DNA from: Gracilibacillus dipsosauri
GTDB taxonomy: Bacteria > Bacillota > Bacilli > Bacillales > Amphibacillaceae
Direction: 5' to 3'
Assembly (NCBI RefSeq): GCF_003176895.1
Contig: NZ_QGTD01000013.1
Location: 1 to 64,000 of the forward strand
Length of the DNA stretch: 64,000 nucleotides
Below, piece by piece: positions 10,100-18,748 of this stretch. A program made the translations under genes and the position numbers. Under the pieces are notes generated by a model. It was not told the origin of the DNA and did not search any database. It saw only the letters and a program-made list of their open reading frames with translations. Numbering within the stretch: position 1 is the first letter of the stretch; every line of letters starts with the position of its first letter.

Positions 10100-10792
10100 T
10101 TATTCATCTAGCCAATCTAAAAATTGCTTAGAAGAAATAACTCTTGTCGTAAATCTCATATCTGTATGATTAGTGCCACAAAATTCAGCACATTTCCCTT
10201 GATATACTCCGGATTCTATATTTTCTAATTTCATGGTGTTCTCTTTATGTGGTAAAACATCCACCTTTCCCCCGATAGACGGGACCCAAAAGGAATGAAT
10301 GACATCCTTTGATCGCAAATGTAAAACAATCGTTTTATCACTTGGGAGATATAATTCACCAGATGTCGTTTTTCCATTTTCATAGATGAAGGTCCATTGA
10401 TATTGCTCTGCTGTTACATTAATATGAACCTCTTCCCTTCTATCACCTGACTGATCCGCTTGATTAGGTGATTGATTATAGGTTACGATAACGGTTGGAA
10501 TGGCCAATATTGTCAGTAACAAAACAGGAATGATTGTCCATACGATTTCAAGTTTCTTATTGCCTTTCTCATGTTTTAAAGCCTGATGATTTCCTGTCCT
10601 GTTACGATATTTACGCACTAATCGGGACAAAAGGAAAAATACGGTAAGAAGCACAAGGATCATGATTCCAAAACTAAAATAAATTAAAAAGCTTTGTGCT
10701 TCCGCAGTATCACTCTTCGGATTTAGTACGCGAATGTGACATCCACTCAAGAAAACACCCATCAAGCTAAATAGATAGATAATTTGTTTCAT
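10100..10792 (-). CDS. Cytochrome c oxidase subunit II (CuA, lipoprotein)
   Basis: 230-residue lipoprotein: signal peptide with lipobox LSGC (C18), a second membrane helix pair at about 32-58 and 82-104, and an extracytoplasmic cupredoxin domain. All CuA ligands can be placed: H166, C201, E203, C205, H209 and M212 (CAEFCGTNHTDM). This indicates an electron donor such as cytochrome c rather than quinol, because quinol oxidases lose CuA. Unlike Bacillus CtaC (caa3), there is no fused C-terminal cytochrome c domain, and no separate cytochrome c gene lies in the window. It lies 12 bp downstream of the pyruvate oxidase gene, with AAGGAG before the ATG. Confidence 0.94.
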   Translation of the reverse strand: MKQIIYLFSLMGVFLSGCHIRVLNPKSDTAEAQSFLIYFSFGIMILVLLTVFFLLSRLVRKYRNRTGNHQALKHEKGNKKLEIVWTIIPVLLLTILAIPTVIVTYNQSPNQADQSGDRREEVHINVTAEQYQWTFIYENGKTTSGELYLPSDKTIVLHLRSKDVIHSFWVPSIGGKVDVLPHKENTMKLENIESGVYQGKCAEFCGTNHTDMRFTTRVISSKQFLDWLDE

Positions 10793-10804
10793 CTTTTTTG
10801 CTCC

Positions 10805-12520
10805 TTACAATAGCCGTTTTAGCACTGTTTTTAAGGATGGCATCTCAAAATCCCCTTCACGCTCTATCAACCTTTTCCATAAATGTTTAGAATATTGAAT
10901 GGCTTGATTCCATTCAATTTTCCCTGGTAATGGTGCACGATCTTCAATCATTACCTCAATCAATGTAGGACGTTCACTATTTTTAGAGGCATGTAAAGCA
11001 TCTGATAGTTCTTCTATTGTTTGAGCCATGAAACCTTTCCCGCCACATATATCTGCAAATTTAGCGTATTGGAAATTTTGTAAATCAGTTTGATATGGGA
11101 TATTGCCGATTTCCTCTTGTTCATACTCAATCATCGCAATTTTTTCATTATTCAAGACAATAACAGTAATAGGTAGGTTGTATTTTACCGATGTCAGAAA
11201 ATCCTGCATACCCATAGAAAAACCACCATCACCACAAATTGCAATAACCTGTTTATCTGGGTGGGTTAATTTTGCTGCGATCGCTCCAGGTAAGCCACAG
11301 CCCATTGTTGCTAACCAACTCGAAATGACAAATTGTTGATTCTGCATTCGAAAAAATCTCGCCATCCATGTGGTGACATTTCCAACATCGACAGATAGTA
11401 TCGCATCATTTTCTGTATATTCTTGGAGCTTGTGAATAACCTGTGGTCCCTCTAGTTTTTTACCTTCCTCCACCTCGACAAGATGATCCATGTGCTTCCA
11501 CCAATTGACCATATTCTCCTGACATGCTTCTAAGAATTTTCGATCTTTACGATGAAACAGCTGTTGATTAAATCTACTTAGTATCTCTTTTGCTGAACCT
11601 ATTAAACCTATTTCTGCAGGATACCATTTTCCTATTTTTTCAGGGTTAATATCTAACTGAATAGCAGGTACCTTTTTCGGTAGAAATTCTCGGTATGGAA
11701 AGGAAGTCCCTATAAGTAGCAGTAAGTCAGTCTCTTCCATTGCTTCATATGCAGGTTTTGTCCCTATCTGTCCCAAATTTCCTAGATTCAATGGATGTTG
11801 ATCTGGTATCACTCCTTTTCCTCTTAGTGAAACAACAACCGGGGCTGCAATTTTCTTTGCGAACTCTATTAATTCCTCTCGTGCATCCATCGCTCCTTTT
11901 CCAGCTAAAATTACAGGCTTTTTTGAACGCTGTATTAATGAAACAGCTTGTTTCACACTTTCTTTATTAGGAAAAAGATGATATTCGGCTACTTTTGATG
12001 AGCGAAGCTCCACTTTATTCACCGTCTCTTTAAAGATATTATCTGGGACATTTAATACGGCTACACCCTTTTGTTCATATGCTTCTTTAAAAGCTTGTTT
12101 TAATAATGGTTGTATTTGTTCACCAGATGTAACTCGTCGGTTAAATATAGCTACATCGTCAAACATTCTTTCCAAGTTTACTTCTTGAAAGTTATTTGTT
12201 CCTAAAAGCTGGTGTGAGACCTGTCCAGTAATCACAACCAACGGGGCTGCGTCTTCTTTTGCGTCATACATGCCATTTAATAGATGAATAGCACCAGGCC
12301 CTCCAATAGATAAACAGACCCCCACTCTACCCGTTATTTTTGCTTCTGCAGCTGCTGCTAAAGAAGCAGTTTCTTCATGACGAACTTGAATAAATTTTAT
12401 TTGTTCCTTTGCTTTCCTTAATGCCTCTACTAGGTTATTAACAGAGTCCCCTGGATAACCATAAACATGATCAATATTCCAATCTTTTAATATATCAACT
12501 ACAGCATCTCCGGCTTTCAT
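10805..12520 (-). CDS. ydaP: Thiamine-diphosphate pyruvate oxidase (YdaP-like)
   Basis: ThDP-dependent enzyme with three domains: N-terminal pyrimidine-binding (with the catalytic Glu in RHEETAS), central FAD/nucleotide-binding (about 190-330) and C-terminal pyrophosphate-binding with the GDGGFSMGMQDF motif. The family oxidatively decarboxylates pyruvate to acetate or acetyl phosphate plus CO2. Length is about that of B. subtilis YdaP (574). I moved the start from a GTG at 12529, which overlaps the ribosome site, to the ATG at 12520, eight bases after AAGGAG. It heads an operon with a terminal oxidase, suggesting its electrons or acetate output are tied to respiration. Acetolactate synthase is less likely, because the closest recognisable relative is YdaP and no small subunit is adjacent. 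Confidence 0.88.
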   Translation of the reverse strand: MKAGDAVVDILKDWNIDHVYGYPGDSVNNLVEALRKAKEQIKFIQVRHEETASLAAAAEAKITGRVGVCLSIGGPGAIHLLNGMYDAKEDAAPLVVITGQVSHQLLGTNNFQEVNLERMFDDVAIFNRRVTSGEQIQPLLKQAFKEAYEQKGVAVLNVPDNIFKETVNKVELRSSKVAEYHLFPNKESVKQAVSLIQRSKKPVILAGKGAMDAREELIEFAKKIAAPVVVSLRGKGVIPDQHPLNLGNLGQIGTKPAYEAMEETDLLLLIGTSFPYREFLPKKVPAIQLDINPEKIGKWYPAEIGLIGSAKEILSRFNQQLFHRKDRKFLEACQENMVNWWKHMDHLVEVEEGKKLEGPQVIHKLQEYTENDAILSVDVGNVTTWMARFFRMQNQQFVISSWLATMGCGLPGAIAAKLTHPDKQVIAICGDGGFSMGMQDFLTSVKYNLPITVIVLNNEKIAMIEYEQEEIGNIPYQTDLQNFQYAKFADICGGKGFMAQTIEELSDALHASKNSERPTLIEVMIEDRAPLPGKIEWNQAIQYSKHLWKRLIEREGDFEMPSLKTVLKRLL

Positions 12521-12558
12521 TCGATCCACTCCTTAGTCAAATTAACCTTATAACAAAT

Positions 12559-12583
12559 CTACCCGTTAACTATGGATTAAAAC
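12559..12583 (-). promoter_or_regulatory. Candidate sigma-B promoter of the ydaP-oxidase operon
   Basis: Minus strand: GTTTTA (12578-12583), 13-bp spacer, GGGTAG (12559-12564), ending about 40 bp before the coding start. This is close to the general-stress sigma-B consensus GTTTAA-N12-14-GGGTAT. B. subtilis ydaP belongs to the sigma-B regulon, so the match is in the expected place. No better sigma-A promoter is apparent there. Confidence 0.6.
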
Positions 12584-12611
12584 ATTTCACTTACACCCCT
12601 TCTGTGGTATT

Positions 12612-12647
12612 AAAAAAAACGAAGGGTTAAAGTTCCCCCTTCGTTTT
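12612..12647 (-). terminator. Terminator of the DUF488 gene
   Basis: Stem AAAACGAAGGG/CCCTTCGTTTT with a 10-base loop, followed on the minus strand by eight T. It insulates the ydaP promoter from the upstream gene. Confidence 0.88.
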
Positions 12648-12649
12648 AA

Positions 12650-13012
12650 CTATTTCCGTTCATTTATAAGCTTTTCCTTGATAATAACAACATGATTATA
12701 TTTTAATTCTTTTGTAGCAAAAACGAGTGTGATTTCTCCGTTCTGTTCTTCATAGCATTGTATTAAGTGATCAAAAGCCTCTTTTTTTTCTGTATCTTCC
12801 TCTAATTCTTTTAAGTATTTTTGGCGAAATTCATCAAACTTGTCTGGATCATGCCCAAACCATTTGCGTAGTTCTTTCGATGGCCCGATTTCCTTCAACC
12901 ATAAATCTAGTTTCGCTTCTTGCTTAGAAACCCCTCTTGGCCAGATTCGATCGACTAATACACGAAAATTATCTTTTTTCTCTGCCTCTTCATATACTCT
13001 CTTTAATTGCAT
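12650..13012 (-). CDS. DUF488 family protein (YeaO-like)
   Basis: 120-residue soluble protein of the DUF488 family. It shows the family signature VLVDRIWPRGVSK at about 19-31 and the WFGHDP motif near 52. The function is unknown; some relatives are annotated as uroporphyrin-III methyltransferase-like without support. The longest frame starts at 13087, but the extra 25 residues are not family-like. The ATG at 13012 (MQLKRVYEEA) has GGGAG eight bases upstream and matches the usual family start. It is monocistronic, with a terminator directly after it. Confidence 0.9.
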   Translation of the reverse strand: MQLKRVYEEAEKKDNFRVLVDRIWPRGVSKQEAKLDLWLKEIGPSKELRKWFGHDPDKFDEFRQKYLKELEEDTEKKEAFDHLIQCYEEQNGEITLVFATKELKYNHVVIIKEKLINERK

Positions 13013-13143
13013 GATTTCATCTCCCGTTAAGCATAATATTAGACGAACCTTGAAGATAAGCGTATCATTTTTTACATTGAGTAACAAAAGTAGAGACCTT
13101 CCCTAGGAAAAGGTAGTCCAATATGATAAATAGGAGTGATCTT

Positions 13144-14148
13144 ATGTCTCAATCCTTTACCAATGTTCAATTTTCTGTATTAGATTTGGCACCAGTGCTT
13201 TATGGTCATACCCCAAGCTTGTCCTTTCAAAATAGTGCTGATTTAGCTCAGCATGCGGAAAAATGGGGATATCACCGCTATTGGCTTGCAGAGCACCATA
13301 ATATGCCAGGAATCGCAAGCTCTGCTACATCACTAGTTATTAGCCATGTAGCAAGTCATACGAACAAAATCAAAGTCGGTGCAGGTGGAATTATGCTACC
13401 AAACCATGCCCCTTTAGTCATCGCAGAACAGTTCGGAACACTCGATGCTCTCTATCCTAATCGAATTGATCTAGGTCTTGGAAGAGCACCTGGTAGTGAT
13501 CAAGCAACTGCCTACGCTCTTAGAAGAACATTGAATAGTAGTGCAGAGGATTTCCCTCAACAAGTAGAAGAGCTAGAAGCTTATTTTAAAGGCACTGCAA
13601 ATGTAACAGCAGTTCCAGGCAAAGGCGCAAATATTCCACTATGGCTACTTGGATCGAGCGATTTCAGTGCTCGACTTGCAGCAGAGAAAGGACTTCCTTT
13701 TGCATTTGCGAGTCATTTCTCACCAGACTACACTATTCCTGCTTTAAAGATTTATCGTGATCGATTTAAGCCTTCAGAGCAGCTTGAAAAGCCACGTGCG
13801 ATGGTTGGAGTCAATATTATTGCAGCAGATACTGTTGAGAAAGCTAAATGGTTAGCTACCTCTCAGCAACAGCAATTCTTAAGTCTAGTTCGTGGCGCAC
13901 CTTCTGAATTGATGCCACCTATTGATGATATTGATCAAGCATGGAATGTTTATGAAAAGGCTTCTGTGGAGAAATCAGTGAATAGTAAAACAACCATCGT
14001 TGGAGATAAACAAACAGTTAAAAATAAATTACAAGCATTCGTCGATGAAACAAATGCAGATGAAGTAATTATTAATAGTCAAATTTATGATCATAATGAA
14101 CGCCTATATTCTTATGAACTAGTAGCAGATATTGTCAATCAAATGTAG
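13144..14148 (+). CDS. LLM-class flavin-dependent oxidoreductase (luciferase-like)
   Basis: 334-residue TIM-barrel protein of the bacterial luciferase-like monooxygenase family, MsnO8/YwcH type. Family members use FMNH2 and oxygen on largely unknown substrates. Visible signatures are FSVLDLAPV at the start, [11 protein letters not shown], the [14 protein letters not shown] strand and the [13 protein letters not shown] loop. The start at 13144 is chosen over 13123 because GGAG lies eight bases upstream. It stands alone, ending in a terminator shared with the convergent esterase gene. Substrate cannot be inferred from its neighbours. Confidence 0.9.
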   Translation: MSQSFTNVQFSVLDLAPVLYGHTPSLSFQNSADLAQHAEKWGYHRYWLAEHHNMPGIASSATSLVISHVASHTNKIKVGAGGIMLPNHAPLVIAEQFGTLDALYPNRIDLGLGRAPGSDQATAYALRRTLNSSAEDFPQQVEELEAYFKGTANVTAVPGKGANIPLWLLGSSDFSARLAAEKGLPFAFASHFSPDYTIPALKIYRDRFKPSEQLEKPRAMVGVNIIAADTVEKAKWLATSQQQQFLSLVRGAPSELMPPIDDIDQAWNVYEKASVEKSVNSKTTIVGDKQTVKNKLQAFVDETNADEVIINSQIYDHNERLYSYELVADIVNQM

Positions 14149-14149
14149 A

Positions 14150-14177
14150 AAGAGAGGGGGTTCCCCTCTCTATTTTT
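14150..14177. terminator. Terminator between the convergent LLM and esterase genes
   Basis: Stem AGAGAGGGG/CCCCTCTCT (14151-14159 and 14163-14171) followed by ATTTTT. It overlaps the last codon of the convergent minus-strand esterase. Confidence 0.8.
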
Positions 14178-14958
14178 GAATTGGAAGCCATGCTAGAACT
14201 TCTTGTATTTTACTATCCCAATAGTCCCATTCGTGATTGCCTGTTGTAAAAGTGTGCGTAATTCCTACCCCTTTAGCATTGGTGAAATCGAAAAATCGTT
14301 TATTTTCATCAAACAGGAAATCTTCTGTTCCGCAGGCTTGAAACAAAGCTGGTAATGCTTGATCTTCCTTAAGCCTTTTTTCCAGCAGATAAAATAAATC
14401 CTCTTCCGTATTTTTGATGTCCTTTTCTCCGAATACACAATCTAATGCATGACGTATAGGATTATTCTCACCCTGTACACGATTTGTATGTTCAACAATA
14501 TCAAGGACACCAGAGAGACTTGCAGCAGCAGAGAACATTCCTGGCTTTCTCAAGGCCCATTTAAAGGCACCATAGCCTCCCATTGATAATCCGGCTACAA
14601 AGTTATCTTCTCTTCTATCCGATAGAGGAAAAAAGGAACGCACCACTCTCGGAAGCTCTTCCGAAATAAATGTCCAATATTTTTTACCATAAACCATATC
14701 GGCATAAAAACTATGGTCCACTTGTGGCATTACAACTGCCAATCCATATTCGGCAGCATATCGCTCAATGGAAGTACGTCTTGTCCAAATTGTATGATCA
14801 TCACTAAAGCCATGAAGCAAATAAAGTGTTGGGATTTTTTCATGGTTTCGTTTATTGTTCATTCCAATCTGATTAGATGTTTCCTGTGGCAATATAACGG
14901 TGATGGAGGTACTTACAGATAAAACCTCTGAGAAAAAATTACATTGGATTAGTGCCAT
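14170..14958 (-). CDS. Alpha/beta-hydrolase esterase, EstA (tributyrin esterase) type
   Basis: 262-residue cytoplasmic hydrolase of the esterase D/EstA family (PF00756). The nucleophile is S125 in GLSMGGYG. An Asp in CGTEDFLFDENK and a His in GNHEWDYWDS complete the triad. The YLLHGFSDD oxyanion segment and the FYADMVYGKKYW stretch closely recall lactococcal EstA, which cleaves short-chain acyl esters. GAGGG precedes the ATG. The gene is 11 bp downstream of a beta-lactamase-fold esterase gene, so the two probably form a two-gene operon for ester hydrolysis. Confidence 0.92.
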   Translation of the reverse strand: MALIQCNFFSEVLSVSTSITVILPQETSNQIGMNNKRNHEKIPTLYLLHGFSDDHTIWTRRTSIERYAAEYGLAVVMPQVDHSFYADMVYGKKYWTFISEELPRVVRSFFPLSDRREDNFVAGLSMGGYGAFKWALRKPGMFSAAASLSGVLDIVEHTNRVQGENNPIRHALDCVFGEKDIKNTEEDLFYLLEKRLKEDQALPALFQACGTEDFLFDENKRFFDFTNAKGVGITHTFTTGNHEWDYWDSKIQEVLAWLPIQK

Positions 14959-14969
14959 TTCTATCCCTC

Positions 14970-16133
14970 CTAATGAATAGCTCCATAGATCACATTTCGA
15001 ATTCTAGGTTGATGATAAAACTCAAGGTTAGGAAGCATTTGTTGCATGTAAACAGCGGATAATTTTTTCTTCGGATCGATAAAGACATAGGTCCCTGCTA
15101 AACCGGACCAGCCAAACTCTCCTAAACTACTATTACTTCCACCAATAACTTGATCCATCATCACCCGAACTCCTAAACCATATCCATAGCCATTTTCATA
15201 ATTCCAACCAAGGTCCGGTAGCTGTGAATCGAGCAAATGATTTTGCGCAAGTAACTGAATTGTATTTTGACTGAGTATATGTATTCCATTCGCTGTACCA
15301 CCAGTTGCTAAACAATGGGCAAACCGTTGGTAATCATTTAAGGTGGAATGTAATCCAGCACCACCACTTTCAAAGACTGCAATTGGTTCTGAGTCACGGT
15401 CTAATGCGTTATTCGGCACAAGCGTCCCATCTTCTAATCTATCATATAAAGTAGCTAAGCGATGCTTTTTTTCCTTTGGAATTTGAAAAAAGGTATCTTT
15501 CATTCCTAATGGTTCGAAGATGTTTGTATAAAGATATTCTCCGAAAGATTTACCAGATATCACTTCTATTAATGCGCCTAATACATCATGGCTTAAACCA
15601 TATTTCCAGTGTGAGCCTGGTTCAAATTCTAGAGGAAGTTTTGCCAATTGCTTCACAAATTCTCGTAAGTTGGAAGAACCTTCTTTTTTCTCTAGCTTGT
15701 GAGCAGTAGCCATTACTTTGCTTGTTAGCTTTTCTACTTCGGAACCACTGCCCCCGTAGCAAATGCCTGAAGTCATCTTAAATAAATCCTTAACAAGAAT
15801 TGGATTTTGTGCGGCTTCCACTTGGATATTCTCTTCTTGTCCAGATTTATAGACCTTCATCTCCGCAAAATCTGGTAGATAATTTGAAACGGGATCATTT
15901 AATAGATACCTTCCTTGTTCATATAACTGTAATGCGGCAACACATGTAACTAGCTTTGACATAGAATAAATGCGATAAATCGTATCCGCAGAGATTTGAA
16001 CTTTTTTCTCAATGTCCGAATAACCTAAATAATTCTCATATAGGGTGTGTTGATTTCGTCTAACCGAAAGTGCGACACCACTTGGTCCATTTTCTATAAA
16101 ATGCTTTAATAATCTATCCACATGTTGTTTCAA
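14970..16133 (-). CDS. Serine hydrolase of the class C beta-lactamase/EstB family
   Basis: 387-residue protein of the beta-lactamase-related (PF00144) family. The catalytic SxxK is S57-M-S-K60, and a family-type Tyr motif lies in HWKYGLSHDVLG. A late glycine-rich segment (GEFGWSGLAGTYVFIDP) takes the place of the KTG box, as in EstB-type esterases. No signal peptide is visible, so it should be cytoplasmic and act as an esterase or peptidase rather than as a resistance enzyme. The start is TTG, with GGAGG nine bases upstream. It is translated just ahead of the EstA-like gene. Confidence 0.9.
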   Translation of the reverse strand: MKQHVDRLLKHFIENGPSGVALSVRRNQHTLYENYLGYSDIEKKVQISADTIYRIYSMSKLVTCVAALQLYEQGRYLLNDPVSNYLPDFAEMKVYKSGQEENIQVEAAQNPILVKDLFKMTSGICYGGSGSEVEKLTSKVMATAHKLEKKEGSSNLREFVKQLAKLPLEFEPGSHWKYGLSHDVLGALIEVISGKSFGEYLYTNIFEPLGMKDTFFQIPKEKKHRLATLYDRLEDGTLVPNNALDRDSEPIAVFESGGAGLHSTLNDYQRFAHCLATGGTANGIHILSQNTIQLLAQNHLLDSQLPDLGWNYENGYGYGLGVRVMMDQVIGGSNSSLGEFGWSGLAGTYVFIDPKKKLSAVYMQQMLPNLEFYHQPRIRNVIYGAIH

Positions 16134-16265
16134 TTCGACCTTCCTCCTTTTTGCAATCGTTTACTTTATTTTACCATATCTTTAAAAAAGATATCATCTT
16201 TCTACTGCTCAAGTCTTGATTTATTTGCTACAATAGCATTTAGACAAGAAGGGATGGAAGAATCG

Positions 16266-17747
16266 ATGCAGAAAAAAACCAATCGGACATTAGTTCTAAT
16301 AGCACTAGTCCTCTCGATGTTCATGGCAGCCATTGAAGGGACCATAGTAGCAACTGCAATGCCTAATATAGTCGCTGATTTGGGTGGCTTTCGATTATAT
16401 AGCTGGGTTTTCTCTGGATTTTTGTTGATGCAAGCTATTACGACGATGATCTTCGGAAAATTAGCTGATTTATTTGGAAGAAAACCGATTTTTATCATCG
16501 GTGTAAGTATTTTCTTAATCGGATCATTGTTATGTGGATTTGCAACAACGATGACAATGCTTGTCATATTTCGTTTACTCCAAGGTGTTGGAGCAGGGGC
16601 TATTCAGCCAATTGTAACAACAATTGTTGGAGATATGTATACTGTTAAAGAAAGAGCAAAGGTTCAAGGGTACCTTGCAAGTGTTTGGGGGATCTCTTCT
16701 GTTATTGGTCCATTATTAGGTGGGATTATTGTCCAATTCGTAGAATGGTCTTGGATTTTCTGGATGAATATTCCACTTGGTATTATTGGCCTTCTAGGTG
16801 TCATTCGATATTTCCATGAACAAGTGAATAAAGAGAAGAAGGCAATTGATTACAATGGAGCAGGATTATTCCTGATTGGCATCTCTTCTTTAATTATCGT
16901 TTTCGTTCAAGCAGGAACGGTATGGGCATGGCTTGATTGGGAAACCATTTCTTTATTTTCCTTATTTATTATTTTTATGATTGTTTTTATTTTTCAAGAG
17001 GGGAAAGCACCGTCTCCTATCATGCCATTATTTCTATGGAGAAATAAGCTTATTCTCATCGCTAATCTGGCTACATTTTTTTCAGGTATGATAATTCTCG
17101 GATTATCTAGCTTCTTACCCACCTATGTACAGGGTGTTATGGGGGAATCCGCCATTATCGCTGGCTTTACATTAAGTACTCTATCCATTGGGTGGCCGAT
17201 ATCTTCGACCATCGCAGGTCACTTAGTTTTAAAAATTGGTTTTCGTAAAACAGCTTTACTTGGTGGTTGCGCACTTTTAATTGGAACATTTATGTTTTTC
17301 TGCTTAACTGCTGAAAAAGGCCCCATTTATGCTGGGATCAGTTCATTTATCGTAGGAGTAGGAATGGGCCTTTCAAGTACAACCTTTATTGTATCCATCC
17401 AAAATCATGTAAATTGGAATGTACGTGGAGTTGCCACTTCTCTTAACATGTTTATGCGAATTGTAGGAAGTGCGGTTGGAGCTGCATTATTAGGAGGGAT
17501 TTTAAATCTACAAATGCGAGCATTTATAGGAACAGAAAGCAAGTCCTTAGATGTTAGTAATATAGACCTTTTACTTGATGAAAATAGAAGAAAATCAATG
17601 GATACAGAGATGTTAGAGAAGATTCAAAATGGGCTTAGCTTCGGGTTAGATCATGTGTTTAACGGTCTTTTTATCATAGGAATCTTAGCCTTCCTAATTA
17701 TTCTCTTCTTCCCAAATGTCCAATTAGAAGAAGCAGAGGAATCTTAA
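16266..17747 (+). CDS. MFS multidrug exporter, DHA2 (14-helix) family
   Basis: 493-residue inner-membrane proton antiporter with about 14 hydrophobic helices. Motif D1 (AAIEGTIVATAMPNIVADLGG) opens helix 1, motif A is LADLFGRKP, and motif C-like GVGAGAIQPI and GPLLGGIIVQF follow, all typical of EmrB/LmrB drug exporters. The longest frame starts at 16122 but its first 48 residues are not MFS-like. ATG 16266 lies 8 bases after AAGGGATGG and begins MQKKTNRTLV, with helix 1 directly after. No regulator is adjacent and the substrate is unknown. It converges with cwlJ. Confidence 0.92.
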   Translation: MQKKTNRTLVLIALVLSMFMAAIEGTIVATAMPNIVADLGGFRLYSWVFSGFLLMQAITTMIFGKLADLFGRKPIFIIGVSIFLIGSLLCGFATTMTMLVIFRLLQGVGAGAIQPIVTTIVGDMYTVKERAKVQGYLASVWGISSVIGPLLGGIIVQFVEWSWIFWMNIPLGIIGLLGVIRYFHEQVNKEKKAIDYNGAGLFLIGISSLIIVFVQAGTVWAWLDWETISLFSLFIIFMIVFIFQEGKAPSPIMPLFLWRNKLILIANLATFFSGMIILGLSSFLPTYVQGVMGESAIIAGFTLSTLSIGWPISSTIAGHLVLKIGFRKTALLGGCALLIGTFMFFCLTAEKGPIYAGISSFIVGVGMGLSSTTFIVSIQNHVNWNVRGVATSLNMFMRIVGSAVGAALLGGILNLQMRAFIGTESKSLDVSNIDLLLDENRRKSMDTEMLEKIQNGLSFGLDHVFNGLFIIGILAFLIILFFPNVQLEEAEES

Positions 17748-17758
17748 TTCTTCTGCTT

Positions 17759-18190
17759 TTAAAATGTGCCATAAACTTCCGGACACTCAGAACTAAGTGG
17801 TGTATAAAAACAATGACTTTTAAACCTACCTGAATTCCATTGTCCAAACCACTGTGCAGGACAGCTACCTCCTGGCATGAAGAACCATAATGCATAGCTT
17901 GCAGGATGATATCTTTTCCCATTAATAACCCTTCTTGCAAGCTCTATATCTTGCTCTCTAGCTCGTTGATAAAAGTAGCCTTTTTGTGTGGCCTCAAAGC
18001 CTCCTGGACTTTGAAATACCATCCTTCTAATGGTATTAATATCCGTAAAATCAAGACATCTTGCTCTTACCCGATTTACTCCCGTATTACCTACCATAAG
18101 CATACCTAATTTGCCATCACCTTCTGCTTCAGCTCGCATGAGTCTAGCTAGTAATCTCACATCTTCTTCCGTTGCTTTCACTACCGCCAA
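17759..18190 (-). CDS. cwlJ: Spore cortex-lytic hydrolase CwlJ
   Basis: 143-residue protein of the SleB/CwlJ cell-wall hydrolase family. It degrades spore cortex peptidoglycan during germination and in B. subtilis is located in the coat with GerQ. It aligns nearly end to end with B. subtilis CwlJ (142 residues): ARLMRAEAEGDGKLGM with the presumed catalytic Glu, the GYFYQRAR motif and PAQWF...RFKSHCFY are all present. The longest frame begins with GTG at 18199, but a TTG at 18190 is eight bases after AAGGGG and gives LAVVKATEED, matching the B. subtilis start MAVVRATS. gerQ is not adjacent. This is direct evidence of a spore former. Confidence 0.95.
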   Translation of the reverse strand: MAVVKATEEDVRLLARLMRAEAEGDGKLGMLMVGNTGVNRVRARCLDFTDINTIRRMVFQSPGGFEATQKGYFYQRAREQDIELARRVINGKRYHPASYALWFFMPGGSCPAQWFGQWNSGRFKSHCFYTPLSSECPEVYGTF

Positions 18191-18298
18191 TTCTTTCACC
18201 CCTTACCTACTTTCTTTATATTCAAAAAGCTTTCAAAATGTACCAGGTTTGAACGAAAGGATTTAGGTAACACTTAAAGAAAACCCTTACATTTATGG

Positions 18299-18304
18299 TA
18301 TAAT
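18299..18304 (+). promoter_or_regulatory. Extended -10 promoter for the 90-residue gene
   Basis: TATAAT preceded by TGG (TGGTATAAT) at 18296-18304, about 120 bp before the coding start; the -35 is weak. The stretch between (18305-18430) holds no other gene. Confidence 0.4.
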
Positions 18305-18430
18305 GAATATGAAATATTCAAAGACTAAAATATCGTTTATTTTTAGTCCTTATAATTGGAAGCTTATTTTCTTCGTCTCCTTCGAATACTAGCAATGTTG
18401 TGAATTTTCTTTAAGAAAAGGAGGTATAAC

Positions 18431-18703
18431 ATGAGATTGTCGAAGCTAATACTTCATAAAGATATACTACTTATACATGCCGATATTCATAGCAATGATT
18501 ATATATTTACGGTAAAATGGAAGGAATTAGATAATAAAAAAGGTGGTGAATGGGAGCTAAAATCCTATATTAACAACTCCAATGGAAAGAAAGACTTGTC
18601 ACAAGAAGAGATAGATCAATTGATTAATCAAATTAATCCTGAATGGGGTTGGGAGCAAGAACAAGAACAAATGCAAAAAGCACGAGAGAAAGATGTCGAT
18701 TAA
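18431..18703 (+). CDS. Small protein of unknown function
   Basis: 90-residue protein that I do not recognise. AAGGAGG six to seven bases before the ATG, a promoter-like -10 upstream and a perfect terminator after the stop all support a real gene. The first half alternates hydrophobic and polar residues, as in a small beta-rich domain (LILHKDILLIHADIHSN). The second half is acidic and Gln/Glu rich (SQEEIDQLINQINPEWGWEQEQEQ), probably a helix. No signal peptide or membrane helix is seen. It lies between cwlJ and the sulfur genes, with no functional clue. Confidence 0.75.
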   Translation: MRLSKLILHKDILLIHADIHSNDYIFTVKWKELDNKKGGEWELKSYINNSNGKKDLSQEEIDQLINQINPEWGWEQEQEQMQKAREKDVD

Positions 18704-18710
18704 ATATACT

Positions 18711-18743
18711 AAACCTTGATTCATCGTAATGAATCAAGGTTTT
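18711..18743. terminator. Bidirectional terminator after the 90-residue gene and sumT
   Basis: Perfect 14-bp stem AAACCTTGATTCAT/ATGAATCAAGGTTT with a 4-base loop and T-run. It serves the convergent small gene and the cysP-sumT operon. Confidence 0.85.
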
Positions 18744-18748
18744 ATTAC

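Noticed and set aside
14970-16133. Beta-lactamase-fold gene considered as an antibiotic-resistance determinant
   Set aside because: There is no signal peptide, no clear KTG box, and it is coupled to an esterase; an EstB-type esterase is more likely.
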